Assembly (NCBI GenBank): GCA_016286165.1
Contig: JAEESE010000023.1
Span: 1 to 50,943 of the forward strand
DNA: 50,943 nucleotides
From: Bacteroidaceae bacterium
GTDB taxonomy: Bacteria > Bacteroidota > Bacteroidia > Bacteroidales > Bacteroidaceae
Direction: 5' to 3'
Part shown: one piece after another, positions 15,666 to 24,797 of the stretch
Position numbering within the stretch: position 1 is the first letter of the stretch
Layout of the letters: each line of letters begins with the position of its first letter
Made by a program: the position numbers and the translations under genes
The notes under the pieces: generated by a model
The model's database searches: none
Told to the model about the DNA's origin: nothing
What the model saw: the letters and a program-made list of their open reading frames with translations, nothing else

Positions 15666-16307
15666 ATGAGTACTTTCAAACATAATAAACAGTTTGGCGA
15701 GGCTGGCGACAGCGGTTGTGGGACGGTATTGACCGCCCTTTTAGTGATTGCAGCTGTAGTGGGCTGCGCCTTTGGTGTGCGTCGTTGCAACTCCGAGAAG
15801 AAGATTCTCGACGTGGAGATTGTTCATCCCAAGGGCATCGACCTGACGCCCGTTCAGATACGCTCGGTTGAGAATATCGGCGAGTGGGAGTTCCTGACCA
15901 TATCCGACGAGGAACTCGTGGATACCACTCGGCGCCGTGTTCTCGGTCGCGACGACCGTCTGGTGCGAATCTACCGAGGCACTCTGCGTTTAGGCATAGA
16001 CCTCGGCAAGGCCCGCGAAGGTTGGGCAAGCGCGCATGGCGACACGGTGACGCTTCAGCTGCCGCCCGTGCGTTTGCTTTCGGAACGTTTTATCGATGAG
16101 GCCCGCACCCGCTCGTTCTTCGAGAGCGGAACGTGGGATGCCCGCGCCAAGGATCAGATGTACTACAAGGCGGCCCGTCAGATGCGTCATCGCTGCGTGA
16201 CGCCAGCCACCCTCATGCAGGCCGAGGAAAATGCCCGCGCCGAAATCACCGCCCTCTTCCGCACCTTCGGCTTTAATACCGTAGAGATAGAGTTTGACAA
16301 ATTATGA
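15666..16307 (+). CDS. Second DUF4230 protein, membrane-anchored
   Basis: The 213-residue protein has a single membrane segment (about residues 19-38, CGTVLTALLVIAAVVGCAFG) rather than a lipobox signal, with a short cytoplasmic head. The rest aligns in outline with the preceding DUF4230 protein: ILDVEIVHPKGIDLTPVQIRSV, RIYRGTLRLGIDLGKA, a VTLQLPPVRLL strand where the first copy has ITLPDPKVVV, and a C-terminal QAEENARAEITALFRTFGF helix. The start at 15666 (ATG) is preferred to a TTG at 15615 that would add a REP-encoded extension. It was probably made by duplication and is cotranscribed with its neighbour. The function is unknown. Confidence 0.8.
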   Translation: MSTFKHNKQFGEAGDSGCGTVLTALLVIAAVVGCAFGVRRCNSEKKILDVEIVHPKGIDLTPVQIRSVENIGEWEFLTISDEELVDTTRRRVLGRDDRLVRIYRGTLRLGIDLGKAREGWASAHGDTVTLQLPPVRLLSERFIDEARTRSFFESGTWDARAKDQMYYKAARQMRHRCVTPATLMQAEENARAEITALFRTFGFNTVEIEFDKL

Positions 16308-16353
16308 TGATAAAACAGATTTAAATTGTTGTTCACATAAAAGCATAAATACA

Positions 16354-18765
16354 ATGAGACAGCTTGCTCTAACTATTCTTTTTATTTTCACCGCATTAAC
16401 AAGCGTTTCCGCACAAGGGCGGACAGAAACGGAACTGGCTGAAGACTGGCAATTCTCGCGCGACGGGCAGTCGTGGCAAACGGTTCGCGTGCCTCACGAC
16501 TGGGCCATAGCCGGTCCCTTCGACAAGAAATGGGATATGCAACGCGTAGCCATAGTGCAGAACGGTGAAACGGAAGCCAGCGAGAAGACGGGCCGCTCAG
16601 GTGCGCTGCCTTGGATAGGCGAAGGTTTCTACAAGCGTAAGTTTTCCATTCCGCAGAACTTCAACGGTCATGCCGAACTGGTGTTCGACGGAGCAATGGC
16701 CGAGCCGGAGGTTAAGGTCAACGGCCAGTGGGCAGGCTACTGGGCTTATGGCTACAACACTTTTCGCATTGACGTCACCGACCTCGTCAAAGCAGGCGAA
16801 AACCTGTTGGAGGTTAACCTTAGCAACAAGGAGGAGAGTTCGCGCTGGTATCCCGGCGCCGGCATCTATCGTCCTGTGACATTGGTGCTTACGCCTAAGA
16901 CATATATTGAGGACTGGGGTCTGTGTGCACGAACTATGACCGTTCGTGACAATAAGGCCGAGGTAGAAGTGGATATGAAAGTGACTCTGACTCAACCCGT
17001 CGACTATTCATTCGACCTCTTGGGCGCAGAAGGTCAGAAAGTGGCGTCTGTGGAGCCTAAGCGTATAGAAAAGAACGGAACCGTTCATGCTAAGATGACC
17101 GTGCAGGCACCCGAACTATGGTCACCTGAATCGCCTTACCTATATAAGTTGGTGGCCAAACTGAGCGCCAACGGCAATATCGTTGACGAGAAGACGTTGA
17201 ACCTAGGTATTCGCACCATACGTGTGAGCCGCGAAAACGGCTTCCAACTCAATGGCAAGACGCGCAAGCTGAAAGGCGTTTGCCTGCACCACGACCTCGG
17301 TCCCTTAGGCGCCGCTGTGAACAAGGCAGCCCTCATCCGTCAGGTGAAGATCCTGAAGGAGATGGGCTGCGACGCTATCCGCACTTCGCATAATATGCCA
17401 AGCCAGATGCAGATGGACGTGTGCGACTCTTTGGGCATGATGGTGATGGCCGAGTCGTTTGACATGTGGATTTATCCTAAATGCAAGAACGGCTATGCCC
17501 GCTTCTTCCGTGAATGGGGCGACAAGGACATGACAAACCTGGTGCTCGCCCACCGCAATCACCCGAGCATAGTGATGTGGTCGATAGGCAACGAGATTCC
17601 TGAACAAGGTGGCGAGGACGGCCGACAGATAAGTATTCGTTTGCAAGGCATCTGCCATAGCCTTGATCCTACTCGTCCCGTGACGCAAGGACTGGATCGC
17701 GTAGACAACGCCCTTTGGAGCGGCACTGCACAAGCTATGGATGTGCCTGGTCTGAACTATCGTCTGCATCGCTATCAGGCTGCTTATGACAAACTCACAC
17801 ATGGGTTCATCCTGGGTTCCGAAACGGCTTCGACAGTGTCATCTCGCGGCGTGTATAAATTCCCTGTGGAGCCTACGGACCATGGTTACTACAGCGATGG
17901 ACAATGCACGGGCTACGATGTGCAGTGGTGCTCGTGGTCGAATCTGCCCGACGATGACTGGCGCTGGCAGGACGATAAGGACTGGGTGATCGGTGAGTTC
18001 GTATGGACAGGCTTCGACTATCTGGGTGAACCTACTCCTTACGATGGCTATTGGCCTTCCCGCTCAAGCTATTTCGGCATATGCGACTTGGCCGGCCTGC
18101 CCAAGGACCGTTATTATCTCTACCGCTCACACTGGAACAAGAGTGAACACACAATCCATCTGGTTCCCCATTGGACGTGGGGCAAGGAACGCCGCGGCGA
18201 GGTCACTCCCGTGTATTGCTATACGGATTATCCCACAGGCGAGCTGTTCATCAACGGCAAGAGTCAGGGTAAGATAACCAAGAATCCTGAATCGCGTCTC
18301 GACCGTTATCGTTTGCGTTGGAACGAGGTGAAGTATGAGCCGGGCGAGTTGAAAGTAGTAGTCTACGACGAACAAGGTCAGAAGGCGGGCGAAAAAGTAG
18401 TTCGCACTGCAGGTAAGCCTTCGAAACTGAATTTAGACGTTTGGACTCAGGACGGAGGCTCGCTCCGTGCCGATGGCGAAGACCTGGCGTTTATCACTGT
18501 GTCGCTAACCGATAAGAACGGCACCTTTGTTCCCGATGCCAATGACCAACTGACATTTGAGGTTTCAGGCGCAGGCTCGTTCGAAGGCGTGTGCAACGGT
18601 GATGCCACCAGCTTGGAATCGTTCAAGCAGCCTACGATGAAGCTGTTTGCAGGCCAGCTCGTACTTGTCGTTCGTAGCAATAAGCAAGCCGGCAAGATTA
18701 CTGTAAAAGTAAATGATGCCGGCCGCAAGCTCAGTAAGTCGGTGGTTATTGCCACCAATCGTTAA
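16354..18765 (+). CDS. Secreted glycoside hydrolase family 2 enzyme (beta-galactosidase type)
   Basis: The 803-residue protein has a signal peptide ending VSA/QG near residue 21. The N-terminal jelly-roll (WQTVRVPHDWAIAGPFDK...WAGYWAYGYNTFRIDVTDL) and an Ig-like domain precede the TIM barrel, which contains GVCLHHDLGPLGAAV, the acid/base in SIGNEIPEQ (Glu414) and the likely nucleophile in GSETAS (Glu490). A DUF4982-like domain (YTDYPTGELFINGKSQGKI) and a C-terminal bacterial-Ig-like domain (about 690-803) follow. This arrangement is common in Bacteroidetes periplasmic beta-galactosidases, but other GH2 activities are possible. A segment with AEETELAEDW-like text starts the mature enzyme. It converges with the HAD gene 15 bases away, with no clear terminator between. 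Confidence 0.92.
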   Translation: MRQLALTILFIFTALTSVSAQGRTETELAEDWQFSRDGQSWQTVRVPHDWAIAGPFDKKWDMQRVAIVQNGETEASEKTGRSGALPWIGEGFYKRKFSIPQNFNGHAELVFDGAMAEPEVKVNGQWAGYWAYGYNTFRIDVTDLVKAGENLLEVNLSNKEESSRWYPGAGIYRPVTLVLTPKTYIEDWGLCARTMTVRDNKAEVEVDMKVTLTQPVDYSFDLLGAEGQKVASVEPKRIEKNGTVHAKMTVQAPELWSPESPYLYKLVAKLSANGNIVDEKTLNLGIRTIRVSRENGFQLNGKTRKLKGVCLHHDLGPLGAAVNKAALIRQVKILKEMGCDAIRTSHNMPSQMQMDVCDSLGMMVMAESFDMWIYPKCKNGYARFFREWGDKDMTNLVLAHRNHPSIVMWSIGNEIPEQGGEDGRQISIRLQGICHSLDPTRPVTQGLDRVDNALWSGTAQAMDVPGLNYRLHRYQAAYDKLTHGFILGSETASTVSSRGVYKFPVEPTDHGYYSDGQCTGYDVQWCSWSNLPDDDWRWQDDKDWVIGEFVWTGFDYLGEPTPYDGYWPSRSSYFGICDLAGLPKDRYYLYRSHWNKSEHTIHLVPHWTWGKERRGEVTPVYCYTDYPTGELFINGKSQGKITKNPESRLDRYRLRWNEVKYEPGELKVVVYDEQGQKAGEKVVRTAGKPSKLNLDVWTQDGGSLRADGEDLAFITVSLTDKNGTFVPDANDQLTFEVSGAGSFEGVCNGDATSLESFKQPTMKLFAGQLVLVVRSNKQAGKITVKVNDAGRKLSKSVVIATNR

Positions 18766-18780
18766 GCAGAAGAGGAATGG

Positions 18781-19584
18781 TTAGCTATCACCGAAATCGC
18801 GGTTGATAGCTTCGTTGAGGGCGTGCATATTGGGGAACACCAAGTCGGCACCAGCCTCCCATAAGGCGCTGTCGGGCAATGGGCCTGTGTTGACGGCTAT
18901 GGTGAAGATGCCGGCAGCGTGAGCGGCCTGCACTCCCAAGGGCGCGTTCTCAATCACTATGGCTTCGTCGGCCTTGAGGCCGGCTTTCTTCAGTGCCATA
19001 AGGTAAGGCTCTGGGTATGGCTTGCCTTGCTTGACGTCGAAAGCCGTAACCATAAGCTCGCGCGTGAACATACCTGGGAAATGACGGTTGAGGTTATCGA
19101 GTAGCGACAGCTGACCGGAACCGGTTACGATGACGCGCATGAAGCCTCGCGCGCGAACATTTTCTAATACGTCTTTCACGCCGTCCATGACAGGAGCCTC
19201 GCCTTTCTCCTCGAAATAACGATTGAACTCCTCGCTCTTGGCAGCGTAGATATCCTTTATTTCCCGCTCGGTAGCATCACGACCCCAGGTGCGCTGAGTG
19301 AGTGCATTTATGGTGCCGGCACCCGTGCGCCCCTCGTTCATGTAAACCTCCTCGCCGGTCATTGAGAGTCCAAAGCGCTCTACAGCCTTTACCCAAGCCA
19401 CGGCATGACCTGGCATGCTGTCGAACAGCACGCCATCCATGTCGAAGAAAAAAGCTTGAATTGAGGACTCAACCCCCAAACCCCTCTCTTTCAAAGAGGG
19501 GGAGGGGATGTCCTTTGGATTACTCTTGTATTGATTGGGTGTAACTTCTATAGATGTGTCAGTAGAGTTGTTGTGTAATGACAT
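18781..19584 (-). CDS. HAD-superfamily phosphatase (beta-phosphoglucomutase-like) with REP-derived N-terminus
   Basis: The 267-residue protein has all four HAD motifs: DMDGVLFD (Asp nucleophile and acid/base, about residues 48-55), VTGSGQ, KQGKPYPEPYL and VIENAPLGVQAA. It belongs to the beta-PGM/phosphatase subfamily with a helical cap; the substrate is unknown. The family normally begins four or five residues before the DMDG strand. Here 41 extra residues precede it: 1-24 come from DNA overlapping a DUF559-like remnant in another frame, and 25-41 from a REP-like palindrome. No start codon exists between the palindrome and the strand. The gene lies downstream of pgi in the leftward group. Confidence 0.9.
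   Translation of the reverse strand: MSLHNNSTDTSIEVTPNQYKSNPKDIPSPSLKERGLGVESSIQAFFFDMDGVLFDSMPGHAVAWVKAVERFGLSMTGEEVYMNEGRTGAGTINALTQRTWGRDATEREIKDIYAAKSEEFNRYFEEKGEAPVMDGVKDVLENVRARGFMRVIVTGSGQLSLLDNLNRHFPGMFTRELMVTAFDVKQGKPYPEPYLMALKKAGLKADEAIVIENAPLGVQAAHAAGIFTIAVNTGPLPDSALWEAGADLVFPNMHALNEAINRDFGDS
19465..19513 (-). repeat. REP-like family B, copy inside the HAD gene
   Basis: On the coding strand the stem is CCCCTCTTTGAAAGAGAGGG-like, followed by a TTTGGGGGTTGAG tail. It encodes PSPSLKERGLGVES in the same phase and orientation as the rmlB, gpsA, ABC ATPase and permease copies. Confidence 0.8.
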
Positions 19585-19660
19585 TTATTACATCTTTGAT
19601 ATTATAGGGGACCCCTTCATTGGTAAATCGAATTACACGGGATCCAATCTTTTGCAAGTC
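19559..19660 (-). pseudogene. C-terminal scrap of a DUF559-type endonuclease-like protein
   Basis: On the minus strand, one frame reads EDLQKIGSRVIRFTNEGVPY and then NIKDVINVITQQLY before a TGA at 19559-19561. The R-V-I-R-F-x-N-E pattern followed by a helix with D-V-I-x-x-I is the typical end of DUF559 (restriction-endonuclease-like fold) proteins. Nothing upstream continues it, as pgi ends at 19665. Its last codons overlap the start of the HAD gene in another frame. The identification rests on about 34 residues. Confidence 0.45.
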
Positions 19661-19664
19661 TTCT

Positions 19665-20978
19665 TTATTTCAGCCTTGCCTGTATTGCGGCAGTCTCAGC
19701 TTCATACCCGGGTTTGCCAAGAAGAGCGAACATGTTTTTCTTGTAGGCTTCTACACCAGGCTGGTTGAAGGCATTGACGCCGAGGAGCTGGCAGTGGACA
19801 CCGCAGGCACGCTCGAAGAAATAGATGAGCTGGCCCAGGTGGTAGGCATCCAAACGGTCAATGGCAATACGGATATTGGGCACACCACCGTCGACGTGGG
19901 CTAACTGCGTGCCAAGTTCTGCCATCTTGTTGACTTCATCCACGCGCTTGCCTGCGAGGAAGTTGAGGCCGTCGAGGTTCTCGTCGTCGCTGGGGAAGAG
20001 GAGCTGGTGCTCAGCGTTCTCTACGCTGATGACGGTTTCAAAGATAGTGCGCTCACCATCCTGAATCCACTGACCCATGGAATGGAGGTCTGTGGTAAGG
20101 TCCACGCTGGCAGGATATATGCCCTTGCCATCCTTGCCCTCGCTCTCGCCGAAGAGCTGTTTCCACCATTCGGCAATGAAGTGGAGCTTAGGCTGATAGT
20201 TGGCGAGAATCTCAATCTTCTTACCGCTCTCGTAGAGGGCATAGCGGGTAGCAGCATACTGAGCCGCGAGGCTGGTGTCAGCTTCCATGTCCTGAGCACC
20301 CTTAACGAGTTGGTCGATATCGAAACCGGCAACGGCGATAGGCAGCAGACCTACGGGGGTAAGCACGCTGAAGCGGCCACCTACATTGTCGGGGATGATG
20401 AAGCTCTTGTAACCTTCCTTGTCGGCACAGGTGCGGGCTGCTCCGCGCTTGGCATCGGTAATGGCCACGATAACCTTCCTGGCCATCTCCTTGCCCATCT
20501 GCTCCTCGCACTGCTTCTTCAGCAGACGGAAAGCGAGAGCCGTTTCGGTGGTGGTGCCGCTCTTGGAGATATTGATGACACCGAACTTCTTACCGCGGAG
20601 ATAGGCGGTCAGCTCGCTGAGATAGTCCTCACCGATATTGTTGCCTGCGAACAGGATGACGGGACCTTTGCCGCCCACCAGCCACTGGAAGCTGTTTGAG
20701 AGAGCTTCGATGACTGCTTTGGCGCCAAGGTAGGAACCGCCGATGCCGGCCACGACAACAGCTTCGCATTCGCTACGGAGAGTAGCTGCCACGGCCTTAA
20801 TCTCAGCCAGGAACTCGGGTGTGATGCTGGAAGGGAGGTGCAGCCATCCGAGGAAATCGTTGCCGGGACAGCTGCCGTCTTCAAGTGATTTCTGTGCTTC
20901 GGCCACGCGGGGTGCCAAAGCGTTAATTGTCTCAAGGCTCACGAAGGGAGCCACTTTGGAAATGTCGAGTTTTAACAT
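19665..20978 (-). CDS. pgi: Glucose-6-phosphate isomerase
   Basis: The 437-residue length fits the short bacterial form. Visible motifs are [19 protein letters not shown], the sugar-phosphate-binding [31 protein letters not shown], and a C-terminal [19 protein letters not shown] with the substrate-contacting residues. The enzyme interconverts glucose 6-phosphate and fructose 6-phosphate in the cytoplasm. It follows the GH20 gene by 27 bases. In Bacteroidales, lysS, gpsA and pgi usually lie side by side, as I recall; here glycosidase genes sit between gpsA and pgi. Confidence 0.96.
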   Translation of the reverse strand: MLKLDISKVAPFVSLETINALAPRVAEAQKSLEDGSCPGNDFLGWLHLPSSITPEFLAEIKAVAATLRSECEAVVVAGIGGSYLGAKAVIEALSNSFQWLVGGKGPVILFAGNNIGEDYLSELTAYLRGKKFGVINISKSGTTTETALAFRLLKKQCEEQMGKEMARKVIVAITDAKRGAARTCADKEGYKSFIIPDNVGGRFSVLTPVGLLPIAVAGFDIDQLVKGAQDMEADTSLAAQYAATRYALYESGKKIEILANYQPKLHFIAEWWKQLFGESEGKDGKGIYPASVDLTTDLHSMGQWIQDGERTIFETVISVENAEHQLLFPSDDENLDGLNFLAGKRVDEVNKMAELGTQLAHVDGGVPNIRIAIDRLDAYHLGQLIYFFERACGVHCQLLGVNAFNQPGVEAYKKNMFALLGKPGYEAETAAIQARLK

Positions 20979-21005
20979 AGTTGTATTTAATGAATTGGGA
21001 ATTTA

Positions 21006-22937
21006 CTATAAGCTCTCAACCTTGAGGTTGGTGACTCGGCTACGCAGAATGGTATCTGTTCGCTGGAGGGGGAAACGGAGTGTGCGTACCAGCTTCATCT
21101 TCTTGTCCTTAGGGAAGGTGAGTTCGTCAATAGGCATGCGCTCTACAAGACGGTTGTTTACGTAGAGACGTGTCTCGCGGCTGTCGCCCTCGATGGCGAT
21201 ATGTTCACGAGTTCCAGGACGCAGGGCATGGCGGAAGCTGAAGAGGTAGCCGTCGCGGATATAGCCCAGACGCCCCGTGACGGGGTCTGCGAGATAGAAC
21301 TCGGCATCCTCGCTGCGGAAGAGTGCTGTGCCGCGTTCCTCGGCACTGGCCTCGATATCGAAGCTGACACGGTAGGGCCATCCGATATGAGGAATGGCGC
21401 GCGTGGAAGATGGTGCCACGGTGGCCTCTGTGAGGACGGTGCCTTTAGGATAGCGTCCGAGGTCGTTGACGCCGGGGGCCTCGCCGATGCCGTCGGCCAA
21501 GCGAAGCCATTCGTCGCACGAGCGCAAGGTGTCGACGCTCCACGTCTTTTCAGCGAGCACCTGCAGGGCAGGCATCACACGGTGGTGGATATCTGCCACG
21601 GAGATGCCGTTGCCCACGTGGTCGTTCCATACGGCAAACATACCGCCCTTGATTTGCGGGTGGAATTCCTCGAAGCGCTTCTGCCCAATCTGAGCAGGCG
21701 TCCACTCCTTATATAAATAAGGTATGTTGAGGTAGTCGTAGTAGTAGCCTGCCTGTGGCACTATATAGAGGAAGCGGTCCGGAATGCTGACGAGGTCGTA
21801 GCCGAGCCGCATCATCGAGTCGGGTTCGGCGTAGCCGTTGTACCATGCATACATGAGGACATTATCTACCTTCACGGGTGTCGTGCCGCGCGCGTGCGTG
21901 AGTGAACCCCAGAAGGCTGCTTGCTTGCCGTAGGATTCCACGTGGCGGATGAGGTGGTCGGCGAGAGCACGGAAGCGCTCGGTGATGTCCTGACGTTTGT
22001 TGCTGTACTCATCTGTTCCCACGTGAACGCGGGGGCCTGCGAAGACAGGCTCGGGTCCTTCGAGGTACTCGGAGAAGAGGCTGTCCACGAATGGGATGAC
22101 CTCAGGGTTGGTGAGTTCAAGGTGATCCTTGCCGAACTCCTCGGAGCCGAGGCTCGGGCGATAGTGCGAGAAGCAGAGGCTGTGGGCGGGCACGTCGATT
22201 TCGGGAATCACCTCCACTCCTTGCGCTGCAGCATCGAGGATGAACTGACGGAAATCTGCCTTGCTGTAGCTGCCATCCTCGGCAGTAAGGCCGGGGAAGC
22301 GCTCACTCTCAAGGCGGAAGGCGGCATAGGTGTCGTCCCAGTTGTCGTGGAAGAACTGGCGCATACCATTGTCGTTGAGGTGCACGTTAAGCGTGTTCAT
22401 CTTGTAGTATGCCATGGTTCGCACAAGCCGTCGGAGGTAGCTCAGGGGGATATATTTACGTCCACAGTCCATCATGATTCCTCGGATGGGATAATCGGGC
22501 CGGTCGGCGATGCGTCCACAGGGCAAAGCCCCAGACTGCGCCAACTGTAGCAGCGTCTGCACAGCATGCAAGGCTCCTCGCTCGCTGGCTTCAACTCGTA
22601 TACTGCGGGCAATGTCAATAGTGTAGCCCTCAGCGCCGAGCTTCTTCTGAGGCTTGTATATGAAGAGGACATCGGTGGCTGTGGCCTTCTTGCCTTCGAC
22701 TACGGTCAGTTGCAGTCCGGCGAGTGTCTTCATATCCCTGGCCAGTGCCTCTGCAGCAGGACGCAGACGGGCATCGGCAAAGAGGATACGGCTCTGGGCG
22801 GATAGTTGCAGGGTACCTTCAGAACCTTTCCACTCGTGTAAGGCGGGGATGGTGAAGGGCCGTGGATTCATGGCTGCCGAAGCCGTTGTCAGAGAAACGG
22901 CGAAGAGGCATGAAAGGAATAAATGTCTTACGGTCAT
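21006..22937 (-). CDS. Secreted beta-N-acetylhexosaminidase, family GH20
   Basis: The 643-residue protein has a signal peptide (LFLSCLFAVSLTTASAA). An N-terminal GH20b-type domain leads into the barrel, with DYPIRGIMMDCGRKYIPLSYLRRLV at its start, NTLNVHLNDN, EIDVPAHS, and the catalytic pair in HVGTDEYS (Asp309-Glu310), where the substrate's own acetamido group is the nucleophile. A C-terminal ~120-residue beta domain with GYIRDGYLFSFRHALRPGTR may bind carbohydrate. The enzyme removes terminal GlcNAc or GalNAc from glycans in the periplasm or at the surface. It lies directly downstream of a decayed GH89 gene, and the two form a glycosidase insert within the lysS-gpsA-pgi group. Confidence 0.93.
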   Translation of the reverse strand: MTVRHLFLSCLFAVSLTTASAAMNPRPFTIPALHEWKGSEGTLQLSAQSRILFADARLRPAAEALARDMKTLAGLQLTVVEGKKATATDVLFIYKPQKKLGAEGYTIDIARSIRVEASERGALHAVQTLLQLAQSGALPCGRIADRPDYPIRGIMMDCGRKYIPLSYLRRLVRTMAYYKMNTLNVHLNDNGMRQFFHDNWDDTYAAFRLESERFPGLTAEDGSYSKADFRQFILDAAAQGVEVIPEIDVPAHSLCFSHYRPSLGSEEFGKDHLELTNPEVIPFVDSLFSEYLEGPEPVFAGPRVHVGTDEYSNKRQDITERFRALADHLIRHVESYGKQAAFWGSLTHARGTTPVKVDNVLMYAWYNGYAEPDSMMRLGYDLVSIPDRFLYIVPQAGYYYDYLNIPYLYKEWTPAQIGQKRFEEFHPQIKGGMFAVWNDHVGNGISVADIHHRVMPALQVLAEKTWSVDTLRSCDEWLRLADGIGEAPGVNDLGRYPKGTVLTEATVAPSSTRAIPHIGWPYRVSFDIEASAEERGTALFRSEDAEFYLADPVTGRLGYIRDGYLFSFRHALRPGTREHIAIEGDSRETRLYVNNRLVERMPIDELTFPKDKKMKLVRTLRFPLQRTDTILRSRVTNLKVESL

Positions 22938-22988
22938 GGTTTGAAGTATTTGTTATATAGTTCTTTAGATATAGCTATTTCGTCGCCT

Positions 22989-23444
22989 TTAGCTACAGGT
23001 GCAGAAATTGAGGTAGTAGCGCCATGGCACGCTGGCCGTGTGCTTCTCAGTATTGCAGTAGGGCAGTTTCCTTGGCAGCCGTCCTGTTGGAGCATTCCAT
23101 GAGATGTCGATGCCTGCGTAATGCTGGAGGTACCAATTGATACCTGTTGCCACGGCGATGTTGTCGGAATCGCTTACGGTGACCTTTTTGCCATTGCACG
23201 ATAAGGTGAATTGCTGAGTATTACCGCCAGTGACTGTCCACTCGAATTTACGGGCATCGCCGTTGTGTGGCAGGATACGGCCCAGTGGGTCGTCTATGGG
23301 GTCGGCAAAGAGGGGGGTAATACATAATGAAGAATGAATGATGAAGAATAAAAGGACCCTTCGCCAAGTAGAAACTAATTGACGCGATGACAGTTGCTTG
23401 TGTTTGCCGTCCTTATTCTTCATTGTCCGTTTCCTGCTTTTCAC
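22989..23444 (-). pseudogene. N-terminal remnant of an alpha-N-acetylglucosaminidase (GH89)
   Basis: The 151-residue frame has a signal peptide (LLFFIIHSSLCITPLFADP) and then the NAGLU N-terminal domain: DARKFEWTVTGGNTQQFTLS, GKKVTVSDSDNIAVATGINW, YLQHYAGIDISWN, and the start of the barrel at WRYYLNFCT. In intact enzymes this last motif continues into an S-Y-x-x-x-W-W-x-W segment and about 550 more residues. Here a stop codon comes two residues later and the next gene starts 52 bases downstream, so the catalytic barrel has been deleted. An alternative start lies at 23423. The signal sequence again contains a repeat-derived FFIIHSS segment. Confidence 0.7.
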
Positions 23445-23520
23445 TCCTCACCCTTCATCTCTTCGCTTTCTCCTTTTCTCTTTACTCTTTACACTTTTCT
23501 CTCCTCTCCACACATCCTTT

Positions 23521-24606
23521 TTACCTGAAACTGTCGGTCAGTAGTTTTATCTCGATGGTAGGAGCTATGCGTTCGTAGAGGATATTGTAGACGGCGTCGA
23601 GGATGGGCATATTCACGTGCAGATGCCGGTTAATCTCCTTCATGCATTTAGTGCCGAAATATCCCTCGGCAATCATCTCCATCTCCACTTGTGCGCTCTT
23701 CACCGAGTAGCCCTGGCCTATCATAGTGCCGAAGATACGGTTGCGCGAGAACTGGCTGTAGCCCGTGACGATAAGGTCGCCCATGTAACAGCTCTCGAAG
23801 ATGGAGCGCTGAATAGGATGCACGGTGGCCAGGAAACGGTTCATTTCCTGCAGGGCATTGGCCATGAGCACGGCCTGGAAGTTGTCGCCGTACTTCAAGC
23901 CGCGGCAGATGCCGGCAGCTATGGCGTAGACGTTCTTGAGGACCGAGGCATATTCGATGCCGATGACGTCGCGCGAGGTCTTGGTCTTCACATACGACGA
24001 GGCCATCATGTCGGCGAAAGCTTGCGCCCGCTCCTCGTCGCTGCAGCCAACGGTGAGGTAAGTTAAGCGTCCAAGCGCCACCTCCTCGGCATGCGAGGGA
24101 CCTGCTATTACGGCCAGGTTCTCGTCGGGCACATTATATATCTGATGGAAAAACTCTGAGACGCAGAGGTTCTCGTCGGGCACAATACCCTTGATAGCCG
24201 TCACGTTGAACTTATCGCGCAAGCGCACTTTAAGTTTTTTCAAATGTCCCTTCAGATAAGGTGAAGGGGTAACCCAGACAAGGGTATTGCAGTTCTCGAT
24301 AACCTCGTTGATGTCCGATGAGAAATGAATACGGTTCACATCGAAATGGACGCTGGTGAGGTAAGCCGGGTTATGGCTGAGGCGTTTGAAATCCTCTATG
24401 CGGTCGTCGCGACGGAGGTACCACCATATCTCGTCGTTCTTCTCCAGCATCATTTTAGCTATGGCCGTGGCCCAAGAGCCGCCGCCCATGATGGCGATGG
24501 AGAAAGACCCAGGGCCTGACACAGACCCAGGCACAGACCCACCCCCAGCCCTCCCTGTGAGGGAGGGAGCGGTTTCCTTTGACTGCTTGTTACCGAATCC
24601 TAACAC
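23521..24606 (-). CDS. gpsA: Glycerol-3-phosphate dehydrogenase [NAD(P)+] with extended N-terminus
   Basis: The 361-residue enzyme reduces dihydroxyacetone phosphate to sn-glycerol 3-phosphate for phospholipid synthesis. It shows the NAD loop IAIMGGGSWATAIAKM, WVTPSPYLKGHLKKL, AVIAGPSHAEEVALG, and GIEYASVLKNVYAIAAGICRGLKYGDN, with the catalytic Lys in the last. Normal homologues start just before the IAIMGGGSW strand. Here about 36 residues precede it, and residues 11-25 are encoded by a REP-like palindrome (APSLTGRAGGGS) followed by a Gly-Ser-Pro stretch from a small tandem repeat. The only downstream ATG, within IAIMGGG, would cut the first beta strand, so the extension is probably real. 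lysS lies upstream. Confidence 0.94.
   Translation of the reverse strand: MLGFGNKQSKETAPSLTGRAGGGSVPGSVSGPGSFSIAIMGGGSWATAIAKMMLEKNDEIWWYLRRDDRIEDFKRLSHNPAYLTSVHFDVNRIHFSSDINEVIENCNTLVWVTPSPYLKGHLKKLKVRLRDKFNVTAIKGIVPDENLCVSEFFHQIYNVPDENLAVIAGPSHAEEVALGRLTYLTVGCSDEERAQAFADMMASSYVKTKTSRDVIGIEYASVLKNVYAIAAGICRGLKYGDNFQAVLMANALQEMNRFLATVHPIQRSIFESCYMGDLIVTGYSQFSRNRIFGTMIGQGYSVKSAQVEMEMIAEGYFGTKCMKEINRHLHVNMPILDAVYNILYERIAPTIEIKLLTDSFR
24534..24576 (-). repeat. REP-like family B, copy inside gpsA
   Basis: On the coding strand the stem CTCCCTCCCT-CAC-AGGGAGGG is followed by CTGGGGGTGGGTCTG. It is almost identical, in opposite orientation, to the intergenic copy at 24751-24790. It encodes APSLTGRAGGGS. 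Confidence 0.85.
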
Positions 24607-24660
24607 GAGTTAAAAGTGAAGAGTGAAAAGTGAAAAGTTAAGAGTGAAAAGTGAAAAATA
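24605..24660. repeat. 7-8 bp tandem array (GTGAAAA type)
   Basis: Units of AGTGAAA/AGTGAAG are repeated about seven times directly upstream of gpsA, and further degenerate units reach to about 24712. With the flanking REP-like copies they fill most of the lysS-gpsA gap. Confidence 0.75.
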
Positions 24661-24750
24661 AATATTTCCTTGAACTCTTGTAAGTGAAAGTCAGCGAAGT
24701 GAAAAATGAAATTTTCCTGAGAAGGGTAGCACCTTTCGCCTTGATTGGTA

Positions 24751-24790
24751 TCTGCTCCCTCCCTTACAGGGAGGGCGGGGGGTGGGTCTG
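24751..24790 (+). repeat. REP-like family B, intergenic copy between gpsA and lysS
   Basis: GCTCCCTCCC-TTA-CAGGGAGGGC followed by GGGGGGTGGGTCTG. It is in inverted orientation to the gpsA copy 175 bases away. It lies immediately after the lysS stop codon, where its stem could also act as an mRNA 3' end. Confidence 0.85.
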
Positions 24791-24797
24791 GGGGCTG

